Assembly (NCBI GenBank): GCA_947359465.1 | Contig: OX375874.1 | Coordinates: 102,675,441-102,739,440 of the forward strand | Source: Metellina segmentata | Lineage: Eukaryota > Arthropoda > Arachnida > Araneae > Tetragnathidae | Reading direction: 5' to 3' | Length of the DNA stretch: 64,000 nt | Shown here: positions 10,887 through 20,737 of the stretch, piece by piece | How positions within the stretch are numbered: position 1 is the stretch's first letter | How the letters are laid out: each line of letters begins with the position of its first letter | Program-made: the position numbers and the translations under genes | Notes under the pieces: model-generated | Database searches by the model: none | Told to the model about the DNA's origin: nothing | What the model saw: only the letters and a program-made list of their open reading frames with translations

Positions 10887-11329
10887 ACTGAAAGGTTAAG
10901 AGACATATAAGTAGAATTGTTTTTTTAATATTGTCTTACATTTCTTTTATGAACGTACCTTTGTTACTTATGTGTATTGCGAATTTTTATTTTCTGTATC
11001 CCATTAAAAATTAAAATTTATATTTTTAAGATAATTTTGTTTTTATATTTCAAGTAAAGCAGAACTTTGCTCCATTATAAAACAGAATAAAAGTTGAAAT
11101 AATTCAAAACCTTCATTTTTCTATTCTGTTGAGTAATGATTGCTTAATATGAATTGCGTCAGCTGGAAAAATGAATGCATTTCCCTTAAATGTTTTACCT
11201 ATTAATTTATAAGAGAAAACAAGTGGCCATGTTTAACCTAGTTGCATAAGGCACAGGACAGACGATGTCATTCAACGGGCACACGTTCAAGACCAGTTTT
11301 AGTGGAACTGAGGGGACAAAAATACACCA
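10887..11329. other. AT-rich stretch, no gene seen
   Basis: No family resemblance on either strand. The right part may include diverged upstream sequence of the Tc1 relic that follows. Confidence 0.4.
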
Positions 11330-12001
11330 ATGTTAATTTACAAAAATCAACACCTACAATTCTCAGATTCTCACAGATCCGTGGTGACTCCTGATAAGCA
11401 TTGTATCCTGACTCCATTGTACGCCCCCGAATACACCAATCTACAATACTGGACTGGACTTCAGCGAATTTGCATAAAATCCAACAACTTGTTTGGGGGT
11501 GCTTTTCGTGGTATGGCCTGGGAACTTTGCATGTTGTTCCTGGTCAATTGAACGCCGACGCCTACATGAACATTTTGGACAATCAGGTTCTTCCTACGCT
11601 TTGGCGATTTTATGGAATGGACCAATGTTACTTCTAGGACTACAACGCTGGATGTCATGTTGCAGCTTCTGTCAAGCAGTGGTATCAACATATATACGTA
11701 AAACGTCTTCCCTGGCCTGCTCAGTCCCGACCTAAACCACATAGAATATTGGTGGGACGAGTTAGAGCGACGCTTACGGACCAGGGAACCAAGTCCGAAA
11801 TCTACAGCTGATTTGGCAACATTCTTGCAGTAGGAATGAACACAAATAGCCATAGTTGTGTATCAAAACCTTGTCGAAATTATGCCCAGAAGGGCTGTCA
11901 GTGTAACTGCAGCACGTGAGGGACCATCCGAATATTAAAGCATGTATTATTTCCCTTATACCATCACATCTTGCTGTCGGATTCATTATTGTCGGATAGT
12001 G
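11330..12001 (+). pseudogene. Broken Tc1-type transposase with 3' terminal repeat, copy A
   Basis: The plus strand encodes in order [20 protein letters not shown] (catalytic core, from about 11489), [17 protein letters not shown], a stop, DYNAGCHV (second catalytic Asp region; the family usually has DNAxxH), and DLNHIEYWWDELERRL (third catalytic residue Glu, near 11743). Frame shifts and stops at about 11637 and 11830 inactivate it, and the N-terminal DNA-binding part is missing or unrecognisable. After the coding part comes the terminal inverted repeat, ending GGATAGTG at 12001 followed by TA. The same family appears at 13390-13895 and 33828-33890. Confidence 0.75.
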
Positions 12002-13389
12002 TATTGTATGTACTTATGGGCGGTAGTAGAATTTACGTCTCAATTGAGCTTGATACTATCAGGATATATATTGTACAAATAACCGATGACTAGAAAAATT
12101 CCAAATACTTTCCACTTTAAAAACAATAGTAGCTATTTTAATTTAACATTTAATTTTCCACAAATCCACTTTGTGTTAATATGTATCAGACACTTTATCT
12201 GTCAATGTAGGTGACGTACGTTTTTTTACTGTAGAACAGTAACTATTCTTGAAGTGACAACTTGCTTAAGAAATAATTTCAGTACGTCGCCAATAAAAGT
12301 TGTAAAGAATGAATTTCAAATCGATATATGTAATTAATTGGTTCATGCCACTTATATTAAACGCCAAACGCAACCCAAATGAGAATAAAAATAAATTTTA
12401 AGGCACCTCCTATGTGTATCATGCGATAGCATTTTAATAACGGAAAGTAATATCTGTATTTCACCCGTCTGAGTTTCTTACTCCGAAAATTTCCCTGTCA
12501 TAATTTAAGCCTTCAGCATATTTCAAATAAAATTATAAACATGCTTTGATTTGAAATTATGTTTTTATGTACCGATACCGATGTTAATTGAAAACAAATT
12601 CGAATCATTCATATTCCTTTAATTAATAAAAGGTGAAATAATGTCACCTTTTATCAATTAATACATTAATTTATTAATTTAATACATTTCTACCCCAAAC
12701 CACTAAATCATTATAAAAGTATGCTGTTTTTGATACGAGTTTGCAAGTAGAATAGAATCAGAGGTTCCTAACATTTCTTAACTGCTGGGAATGTCATTGA
12801 TTTCTTTATTAATAACTCTAGAACAATCTTGCATGATTTACATAAATTTGCGTGACCCGTTTTATATCGCTTAATGATCCTGGAGAAAGTGATTTGTGTT
12901 TAAGTATTTCAGTGAATCGATCATGAAAGGGAAATAGTACTTAAAGCTCTTTCAGAGACATAAGCGAAATTGATTCTTAATGTTACTTTTTATGGAACAT
13001 CTCTTTTTCAACAAACGATCTTTTTATGCGATCTGACATGCAGAGTTTTTGGAAAGTGTACAGCGAAGGTAACAATTCGCATCGAAAGTAACTAGAACAT
13101 GGTTGGACATCAAATTCATTGCTGATGTTGAGCCTGAAATTAACTGTTTTAACATTGCAGTTATATTACTCTGGTGAGTTTTATTTTTTTGTGTTTCATC
13201 ACCTCCGTATGTCAATAATTTGAGATTATTTTAATACAAGGTGGTCTTAAAATAAATTTCACTCTCTGGAGGCATTTGTAGGGAGGCATCTGGAGAATCG
13301 AGATCGGAATGGAGTCCAATTTGGTACTGAGACTTTTCAACACATGGGGAGATTTATATTACACGAAATATTTTATTACAAATTTCGCA
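12002..13389. other. No gene recognised
   Basis: AT-rich sequence. The only clear structure is the hairpin at 12619-12661. A short stretch near 13030-13080 (AAGTGTACAGCGAA) is shared with 6950-6970. Confidence 0.45.
12619..12661. repeat. 18-bp inverted repeat
   Basis: Positions 12619-12636 and 12644-12661 pair at 17 of 18 bases around a seven-base loop (core AAAAGGTGA and TCACCTTTT). It lies in AT-rich DNA with no neighbouring gene. Confidence 0.6.
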
Positions 13390-13895
13390 GACAGAGACAC
13401 ACTGACCTACAATAATGAACCAGACGCCAGGGGATTTGCATAAAATCCGACTACTATTTTAGAGGGTGGTTTTTCGTGGTAAGGCCTGGGACCATTTCGA
13501 AAAATCAGGTACTTCCTGAATGGAATGGAAGAATGTTACTTCCAGGACAACGCTTCATGTCATGTTTCAACCTCTATCAAGCAGTGATATCAAGATATGG
13601 ATGTAAAATGTCGTCCCTGGTCTGCTCAGAGTCCCGATCTAAACCCAATGGAACATTTGTGGGACGCTTACGGACCAGGGAACCACATTCGAAATCTACA
13701 GCTGAGCTGGCGACATTTTTGCAGCAGGAATGGACACAAATACGGATAGCTGTATATAGAAACCTTATTGAAAGCATGCCCATAAGGTTTTCTAGTGTAA
13801 TTGCAGCACGTAGGGGACCATTCCTCTCTTAAAGCATGTATTAATTTTCTTATACTATCACATCTTGCTGCCCGGTCCATAATTGTAGGGTAGTG
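13390..13895 (+). pseudogene. Broken Tc1-type transposase, copy B
   Basis: Same family as copy A. The readable pieces are QDNASCHV (second catalytic Asp), SPDLNPMEHLWD (third catalytic residue, Glu, near 13650), and a C-terminal part with ELATFLQQEWTQIRIAVYRN. Indels put these in different frames. About 90 bases between the WGCFSW-like region and the Asp region present in copy A are deleted, so it is shorter as well as frameshifted. The 3' terminal repeat ends GTAGGGTAGTG at 13895. A SINE head follows immediately. Confidence 0.75.
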
Positions 13896-13990
13896 TTATG
13901 GATGGTTGGAAGAGTAACGGATTATCAACCGGAGGGGTTGCGAGTTTGAATTAAACCAAAATCCGTCTTGTTCAAACTCTTTCTCCACTG
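13896..13990 (+). mobile_element. SINE head fragment
   Basis: Right after the Tc1 end comes a tRNA-like head: GGTTGGAAGAGTAACGGATT, then ATCAACCGG and a decayed B box GAGTTTGAATTAAACC. The SINE body does not follow, so this is a truncated piece. Confidence 0.55.
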
Positions 13991-14124
13991 AGCCGTACCA
14001 CAACTTGGAAACGTTAGTGAAATTAAACTTTTTGTTTTAGGTTCTCATACAATTCCTGACTATTCTAATGGTAAGCATTCACTGTAACACAAATATATAT
14101 GAAAGAAATTACTTTGGTATTCAA

Positions 14125-14418
14125 AAAACAGTTTAGTATTAGCAATCGGGGAATTGCGAATTCCAAAACTAGATCCAACCAAAGTCCGCCGTGTACACCC
14201 CCATGATGGTGGACTTAAAAAATCTGGGGTTTCCTTTAAGAACCTCACGATTGTTTGGTGTGAAAATTTGGAGAGTCGAGTGCCACCTCAGGTGTTTTCC
14301 TCGTCATCGCATTATGACTAATATTTTAACAGGACTAACCTAGGATCTATCCATTTGGGACTGATACTGGACCGTCGCCATAACAACCCGTTGAAGTACG
14401 AAATGAATTTAACAACAT
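14125..14418 (+). mobile_element. SINE, full-length but diverged
   Basis: Head remnants near 14138-14190 (GCGAATTCCAAAACTAGATC in place of a good B box) are followed by all body blocks in order: GTGTACACCC, GGAGAGTCGAGTGCCACCTC, CCTCGTCATC, GGACCGTCGCCATAACAACC and a short AT-rich end. Confidence 0.7.
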
Positions 14419-15090
14419 TCCTACCAAAACCGCTTCAATTTATCTTTGAAGAAACGAAACTATCCATTACTTGAACAGCAACATCATGGGTAGAATAGCT
14501 AAGCACAAATTCTGAAACAATCTTCCTTTATGTCTCTCCTCTGTTTGAAAGCTGATGTTTCAACTTCCCCAATACCCCTACACATTCTCTGTTAGCATTC
14601 TAAACCATTTATGATTGCTTTTGGAACTTCAAAATGCCAGCACGTATTCGAAATGGTCCTTCAGTTTCAATTTCTACTCGCGGGAATTTTTTTTCAACTT
14701 TAGAAGCATGACTTTTGAAATATAATTGTCATTATTTATCTGCTTTTGAAAACTAAAAAACACTCTCTGGATTAATAGAATGTTTACTTCTATATCCACG
14801 TTACTATTCAGATATGTAAGTAGTTAATTAACGTTGCACTGGATCTACACAAGGCTATTTGTAATTATATAGGATTAATCTGTAAGAGATGAGTGTTTAA
14901 TATGAAAGTTACCTTGTCTGCTAAAAAATTATTATAAATATTTGTTATATGGCTACTAAAATATATTCATTGATACCATGGGTTTCCAAAAGAATATTCA
15001 TATGTAACACCAATTGCAACTACGGTTATTTTTACTGTGTTAATGGAAAAGTTCTATCCGGATTTTTTACAAAATTGAAAGACAAATATT
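14419..15090. other. No gene recognised
   Basis: AT-rich. The right edge probably contains the 3' non-coding end of the mariner relic that follows on the minus strand. Confidence 0.4.
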
Positions 15091-15162
15091 TTATTTACTA
15101 AAAATTACATTTAATCAATATAGACCGTGCCGTTCTGTTCGATGATTTTTCTCCATTTCTCT

Positions 15163-15316
15163 GGTAGCTGCATATCGTCATCTGCACGTGGTTAAAAATT
15201 ACGTGGTGTTGTCCTTGGATATTTACCTTACGGGATTGATATCAGACTATTGCCAATAGCCCGTTCTGTAGTATGACGTTAATTAAATATATTACTAAAT
15301 TACCCGGTAGCTGCAT
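15163..15316 (+). mobile_element. 5'-truncated SINE inside the mariner relic, with target duplication
   Basis: GGTAGCTGCAT occurs at 15163-15173 and 15306-15316, flanking a plus-strand SINE 3' part that starts in the CGTCATCTG block and ends GACGTTAATTAAA. The duplicated sequence is mariner coding sequence, so the SINE is younger than the mariner. The 11-bp duplication and 5' truncation fit target-primed reverse transcription. Confidence 0.8.
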
Positions 15317-15460
15317 CATCCAGCGTTCATACGAGTTCTGAGGTTTTTGGCTGAAGAACTCATCCAGGTGACGAAACTTTCTGAACCACTTACAGAACGT
15401 AGAATCGTCAACGGTACCCTCACACTGCACAACACGTATCTTCTCTTGCGTCTGCGATAG

Positions 15461-15961
15461 TTGCCTTTTCGGAAATAAAACAGCATATCTGCCTTTTCGG
15501 AAATAAAATAGTATATTTGCCTTTTCGGAAATAAAACAGCATATGTGCCTTTTCAGAAATAAAACAGCATATCTGACTTTTCGAAAATAAGACAGTATAT
15601 TTGCCTTTTCGGAAATAAAACAGCATATGTGCCTTTTCGGAAATAAAACAGCATACTTGTATTTTCGTAAATAAAACAGCATACTTGCCTTTTTGGAAAT
15701 AAAGCAGCATATTTCCTTTTTCGGAATAAAATAGCATATCTTTCTTTTCGGAAATAAAACAGCATAGGTGCCTTTTCGGAAATAAAACAGCATACTTGTA
15801 TTTCCGGAAATAAAACATCATATTTGCCTATTCGGAATTAAAACAGCACATTTGCCTTTTCGGAAACAAAACAACTTACTTGCCTTTTCGGAAATAAACA
15901 GCATACTTTCCTTTTCGGAAATAAAACATTATATTTCCCTCTACGGAAATAAAACAGCATT
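15461..15961 (-). repeat. 28-bp minisatellite, about 18 copies
   Basis: The unit, on the plus strand, is close to TGCCTTTTCGGAAATAAAAC followed by AGCATATT, repeating every 28 bases (starts at 15491, 15519, 15547 and so on). Since 28 is not a multiple of three, each unit shifts frame. No minus frame of the unit contains a stop, so all three are open (15242-15793, 15420-15821, 15553-15765), giving FYFRKGxYAVLFPKRxxCC-type peptides. These are not evidence of a gene. Confidence 0.9.
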
Positions 15962-16185
15962 GTATGTCGAAAATGCTCCTTATTTTCTACCGTTTTTAAT
16001 GCGTAATAAAAAATTTTAAAACACAACAGAATAACACAATTATTTCCCACTCTTACTTGCAGAAATTACTTCTTTCAAACAACATCAAAACTTTACACGT
16101 GTGAAGTAGATAACACTTGGGCTTTGCGATGCAATGCCATCTAGCACCCAAAGCGGGACAAACTCTCATAAACCCAATTCAATTA

Positions 16186-16999
16186 GGAAAAACCTGCCTA
16201 AACTGACATTAAAATTATAATCAATAATGGCGAGTTTACGAAATATTTCGTTTATTATTGAAACTAGAGATTAGTGTTCCCTAAAAACTGATATAGTGTT
16301 TCAGAAACACTCATTCTTTGGTAACCTGATTAGTAATCACCAGATTATGTTACTGTATGATGTAACCAGTATATTCCGTGGTATATTCATTAATGTTAAA
16401 GCTGACAATTAGTGAAGCACTCATTAAAGTGTGGCACTTGTTACGTCGTTCATTTAAATTGGAAATAAATTATTTCGATAGAAATACCGTCATTAGAGAA
16501 ATTTCAAACTCTGCAAATTGAGCACAAAGTGGTACTCCAGGCAGTTTCATTGTTGCAACGGTTTGACCCTAGTGCAGTGAAATGAACTCTGATTAAATAA
16601 TTGAGACATAGTTATCTGCGATTATATGAGCGCATATTCATTATAGTAAGCGTTTATTGAAGATGTTCAGTTATCAGAGTCTGTTTGATTTTGATAAACT
16701 TTCATTTTTACACGGAAATCCTATTTCTTTTCGCGTGATGTTTGCTTTTTGAGCATCATGTATAAATGGTAGTTAACAGTTTCACAAAAGTATTTTTATG
16801 AGCAATGTATCACAGTGGGTATTTATGTAATGAAACGCGTGACATAGTGTGACATAACATTTTTTTATTATGTCGTTACATTTTTTAAACGACAGAATTT
16901 TTACAAATATTAAATGAGTTACTGAAATACTTTATTAATAAATATATATTTCAATTTTTAAATATGCTTTTCAAGTTCCCAGAGGCTAACTAGATTGGT
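16186..16999. other. No gene recognised
   Basis: AT-rich with short frames only; a few short imperfect hairpins near 16290-16350. Confidence 0.45.
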
Positions 17000-17295
17000 A
17001 GGTAGCTAATGAACGTTTTAATGGAACAACATAATGGCCCCTTGGTGGCGGTCTGGGATCAATCCAGGACAGATCAAATGACAACGTTTCGTAATTTTGA
17101 ACCAAAGACAGATGACGAAAATAAGAACTGAGCTGACTGGTCACTCTCCAAACTTCCACACCACGCCAATGTGAGGATATTACAGACCACGGCATATTTA
17201 ACCAAAAGTTCCCGTGTGCATGAAGATCTTCGGCTTGACTGAGTTTTGGACATGCAACTGATTGCTAATCCGTTATTCTTCCCAAGTTCCCGACC
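17000..17295 (-). mobile_element. SINE, nearly full length
   Basis: Minus-strand copy with body and head. The head reads AATAACGGATTAGCAATCAG on the minus strand, followed by a degenerate B box. The 3' end (17000-17060) is ATTAAAACGTTCATTAGC-like. Confidence 0.7.
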
Positions 17296-17464
17296 ACGTT
17301 TCAAATACTAAGATACATAAAACAATGTGTTCGTTCTTGCATAAGATTCGTTTTAGCAATATTAAAATACAAGATTAACAGCTACTCGGCAATACATTTT
17401 TCTTTCCTTCTTACCTTATATATATATTTACTATGCCTATATATTATATAATACTGTGGTTCAG

Positions 17465-17645
17465 CGAGTTTGCCTATTGAGCAAGAAACCACCAACGAGT
17501 TGTAGGCGGCGAAAGTCTGATTCATCCCGAGGCGTATTTCTCTTATAGTTGTCAGTAAAACCTTCCTTGTGTGTGTGTGTCGATATGCTGGATGTTGTTT
17601 TGTGAAACCTGACCTAATATAGCTCGTAAACCATAAAAACCATTC
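17465..17645 (+). repeat. Dispersed repeat, copy 2 of the second family
   Basis: Homologous to 5265-5460 (see there). A short TG run (17568-17580) sits at the same place as a T/G-rich run in copy 1. The rest of 17296-17663 holds nothing recognisable. Confidence 0.5.
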
Positions 17646-17663
17646 AGCCAAACAGATATATAT

Positions 17664-18195
17664 ATGGGCAAAGGTATTTAGACACTGCTTGTTCTTCAGA
17701 AAAAGTGCTTTATTCTAATTAGTAAAGGGTAGACCCTCCTTTTTCTTGTATTACAGTTGCAATACATGGAGGCATACTTTTCACAAGGTATTCTTAAGTC
17801 TGGGCAGGAATAGTTCGCCATGTCTCTTGCAAGGCTATGGTACAAATGCGTGGCGATGTCGAACTCGTCATTCCAGATTGTAGAACAAGTGCTCGATTGG
17901 ATTGAGATCGGGGCTCTAAACAGACTAGTAAATCAAATTCCCTTAATTTTCAGGAAACCAGTCCAGCACACGTTTTGCAGTCTGACATGGAGCTCTATCC
18001 TGTTGGAAGAAACAACTGTCACAGTTGTAGCATTGCTATATTGTAGGCAAAGTCGAATGATCCAGAACGTCGAGGTACAACGTCAGCGTTCATGTTACCA
18101 GGCACATAAAGTAATAGCCCGAGGCCTAACTAGGAAGAACAACCTCACACTAAGATGGATCCTCCTCCGAATTTCTGCAATGTCCAAATATTATT
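17664..18195 (-). pseudogene. Broken Tc1-type transposase, second family, minus strand
   Basis: Read on the minus strand this has DLNPIEHL-like sequence near 17905 (partly out of frame), then a C-terminal part resembling the Tc1 ending VKSMPxxIxAVIxxKGGxTxY (near 17760-17790), then a stop and non-coding sequence running to a terminal repeat, GTGTCTAAATACCTTTGCCC, near 17664. Stops and indels break it throughout and the N-terminal half is gone. It differs in sequence and ends from the copies at 11330 and 13390. Confidence 0.55.
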
Positions 18196-18497
18196 TTCCA
18201 TGTAGTGTATTTAGGTTTGGAATGAGAGAGAGACTTCAAATGCTCAAGCGCCAGTCGAAGTTATGAAAAACACTAACAGATTTCGAGGCTGGTTAAAGCG
18301 AATTAAATTCAAAATACTACAAGGAATTATAGAAGTGCATGTAAAGTTTTGAACAGTAAAGGTAAGCTTTTTTCCGGAAAATAAAACGACATCATTTTAA
18401 AACTTATTCCGTCTAACCAGCTCTCGTACAGCAAAATATTATCCCAGTGTGAAGAACCAAATTATTTACCTATTTAATAGTGAAAAATAAGCCTTAA
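18196..18497. other. No gene recognised
   Basis: AT-rich. It would contain the promoter and 5' untranslated part if the frame at 18498 is real; I see no convincing TATA box or initiator. Confidence 0.35.
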
Positions 18498-18797
18498 ATG
18501 AATTTTAAAAGTGCGTACGTCGTTTCTATAATTTTTATGTTAGCAACGTACTGCAAATATTCCAATATTTTTCAAGAAGAAAACGTCTTTGCTAAACACG
18601 AGAAACCGAATTTCCTTCCAAAAACTGGCATTTCTAACGAAGAAAAAACTCAAATCAATGCAACTGCCAAAATGGCCGGGGAAAAAATGAAGCTGGAAAA
18701 ATGCCATCCATGTGTGCTCGTTAGGAATTTGGACATCTTTGGAATGAAAATGAGGTTGTTGAGTGTAATGTGCATACCTAATTTCAGCATTGGATAA
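18498..18797 (+). CDS. Candidate secreted-peptide exon, unrecognised
   Basis: A 99-codon frame begins with ATG and a plausible signal peptide: a basic residue, then a hydrophobic run SAYVVSIIFMLATYC. A hydrophilic, Lys/Glu-rich middle follows with an NAT glycosylation motif, and then CHPC near residue 69. The part up to about residue 72 reads like protein; the tail may be intron, with possible GT donors near 18712-18720. GC is raised over 18590-18900 compared with the flanks, but the minus strand is also open here (18540-18896), which weakens the case. I do not recognise a family. Alternatives are a chance frame or the first exon of a small secreted protein. Confidence 0.3.
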   Translation: MNFKSAYVVSIIFMLATYCKYSNIFQEENVFAKHEKPNFLPKTGISNEEKTQINATAKMAGEKMKLEKCHPCVLVRNLDIFGMKMRLLSVMCIPNFSIG

Positions 18798-20376
18798 GAA
18801 GCGGCAGGGTAAAAAAGAGAATGAAAAACATTGCGAAAAACTAAATTGAATAGACAAACTTGAAACCTTATTGTCAAGCAATTTTTGTTTACGCAAGCAA
18901 TTCCGCCATTTTCTCGCCGAGCTCTACGATTGGTGACCATCGCAGAATTTGCCCGATCATTCGAAACGCATTTCTAACTACTTTTTTTTCTCGGAACATT
19001 ATCAATTGAAATTAAGGGTTTTCTCGCTTTTACGGGAAGGTTCTTAAAAGTTTGAAAGAAAATGTTTAGGTCCTACAGGGTTTTTTAAGTAATTCCCCGA
19101 ATCGAAATAATTTGCTTAAATTGCTTTGCTTTTATTCACTTTGGATTTAATGGCACATTGGAAGAGTGATTGCATTTTTGCATTGAATTTATTTTGTTGT
19201 GTATTTTGTCGTTTTTATCATTATTCACTGTTAGAGGGTAGATTTGTTATGTAGATTTCGTTGATTTTAAATGATGGGGTTTTTGAAAAGAAGTACATTA
19301 GTAAATAGCCAGTTAAAGTTATAAAAACAAAGAATAAGATCATGAAACATACAATGCCACTTTTATATTCAGAATTTAATTTTTCTGCTTACAGCGACGA
19401 TACAGAAATCAAGGAGAAGTTACTTGTTCAGATTCCATGATGGAAATGACATTATACATAAGACGAGTGTATACCTTGGAACACTAATCCTAACGTTGAT
19501 TTCAATCTTTCCCGTGTCAATTTTTCCCTTTTTCTTTACACCAAATTTTAGACCCCAAAAAAAGTCCTTGACAAATGCGTTTCGCAAAAAGAATATTTAC
19601 GACTGCAAAAAAGTTATTTTTTTATGAAGTGTTGAAATTTTCCATCTCCAACCATCGCAAAGATAGAAACTGGAATTAGTGGAATAAAAACATAATTTAA
19701 TTCACAACGAAAGCTGATCTTTCAAAAGGCGGAAAATGTTGTTCACATACAGTTTTCAAAATCTCTTAAGCGCGTTGGAAAAACTCCATGTGAACATAGC
19801 CTTTAAATATTCAAGGCTGCCTCCATGCAAATGATTATGAAGGTTGTTTTTGATACATCTAAAATGTTTACAAACTCCAGGTACTATGATAAACTTAATC
19901 CTTTGCATTTATATGCTATGCCTTTTTGAATGAATAATTCATTTTGCTTTTTAAAAGTTTAATGCATAAACAAGTAAGGATTAATATAGAAAGTTATTTC
20001 CCGTTTTAGAGAATCTGGCAATAATTGGATCCTAGTTTGTAAACATACTTACGAATCTGATATTAATTTATTCTTCAATATCGAAAAGAAAATTCGTAGT
20101 GCAGATTGCGAAATATCAATAAAATATTTTTTTATGTGCTTTGAATGCTAACGAAAGCTGAAGGTAGTTTCTTTGAAGCTAAAATGAGAGCAAAGAAAAA
20201 TAATTTGCATTTGAATAGAGAAAAAAATGTACATTATTGAAATTTACAGGGCATAGAATAATTTGAATTTTTGTAAGTTATATGGAAAAACGAGATCAAA
20301 TTATGATGAATTAAGTTTTGTTTACAATAGTTCACTAGCTATTCAGTCAGACACCATTATTACTACCTACAGTGGA
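18798..20376. other. No gene recognised
   Basis: AT-rich sequence with frames of under 70 codons and no family resemblance. The last five bases (20372-20376, GTGGA) are the left target duplication of the BEL/Pao element. Confidence 0.5.
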
Positions 20377-20737
20377 TGAAAGTTTAAGTATACAGAGTTA
20401 CGGATATGAGATTTAGAGCATTGAATTTATACGAATTAGGTTACTACAAAGATTAAAGGTTGACTCACCTTGTTCCCCAAGAGCTATCATCAGTGGACGA
20501 AATAAAGACAGAACACTAGTTTCGATGAAATGCGATTCTTTGTTTAAAGTGTAAAGTATAAGACATACATGCGCAGGCGACTTTACCGTGCGTAGACGGA
20601 ATACAGAATGCCACGCCGCCGACCGAGGGCGATGTCGAATACAGGGGGTGCGCGATGACCCCAGGAGTGACCCTAGAGGTTACACCAAAAAGAATGTTCA
20701 TCACGTGGCGTCCTCTTGTGGCTAATCTAAATCAACA
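20377..20737 (-). repeat. BEL/Pao 3' LTR
   Basis: 361 bp, identical by eye to 25977-26337. In transcript sense it starts TGTTGATTTAG and ends TTAAACTTTCA. The pol stop codon (20722-20724) lies inside its first 16 bases. It holds a chance 62-codon frame (20516-20704) that also appears in the other LTR. Confidence 0.97.

Larger units (their letters stand above)
15091..16185 (-). pseudogene. Gutted mariner transposon, minus strand
   Basis: Minus-strand order: a 5' non-coding part (16185-15962; homologous to 44365-44460), a 28-bp minisatellite (15961-15461), a helix-turn-helix-like piece (STFCKWFRKF), then directly the C-terminal mariner pieces LDEFFSQKPQNSYERW and, after a SINE, EKWRKIIEQNGTVYID with a stop near 15112. 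Mariner transposases are about 345 residues. Here nearly the whole catalytic DDD core is absent, so the element is dead. The join of a DNA-binding piece to the C-terminus looks like an old internal deletion. The outer terminal repeats are not clear. Confidence 0.7.

Noticed and set aside
10227..10891. 152-codon plus frame as a leucine-rich repeat protein
   Set aside because: The repeat is a 24/36-bp minisatellite, open on both strands, with no start context and no LRR consensus.
10858..10900. Helitron 3' end (hairpin followed by CTGA)
   Set aside because: The hairpin is perfect, but CTGA lies only a base or two after it and is followed by A instead of T; no 5' TC end was found.
15242..15821. 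183- and 133-codon minus-strand frames as genes
   Set aside because: They are three frames of one 28-bp minisatellite whose unit contains no stop; frame-shifting by unit length rules out a selected protein.
20516..20704. 62-codon frame in the BEL/Pao LTR, present twice
   Set aside because: It is identical in both LTRs simply because the LTRs are identical; no family resemblance and no conserved start context.
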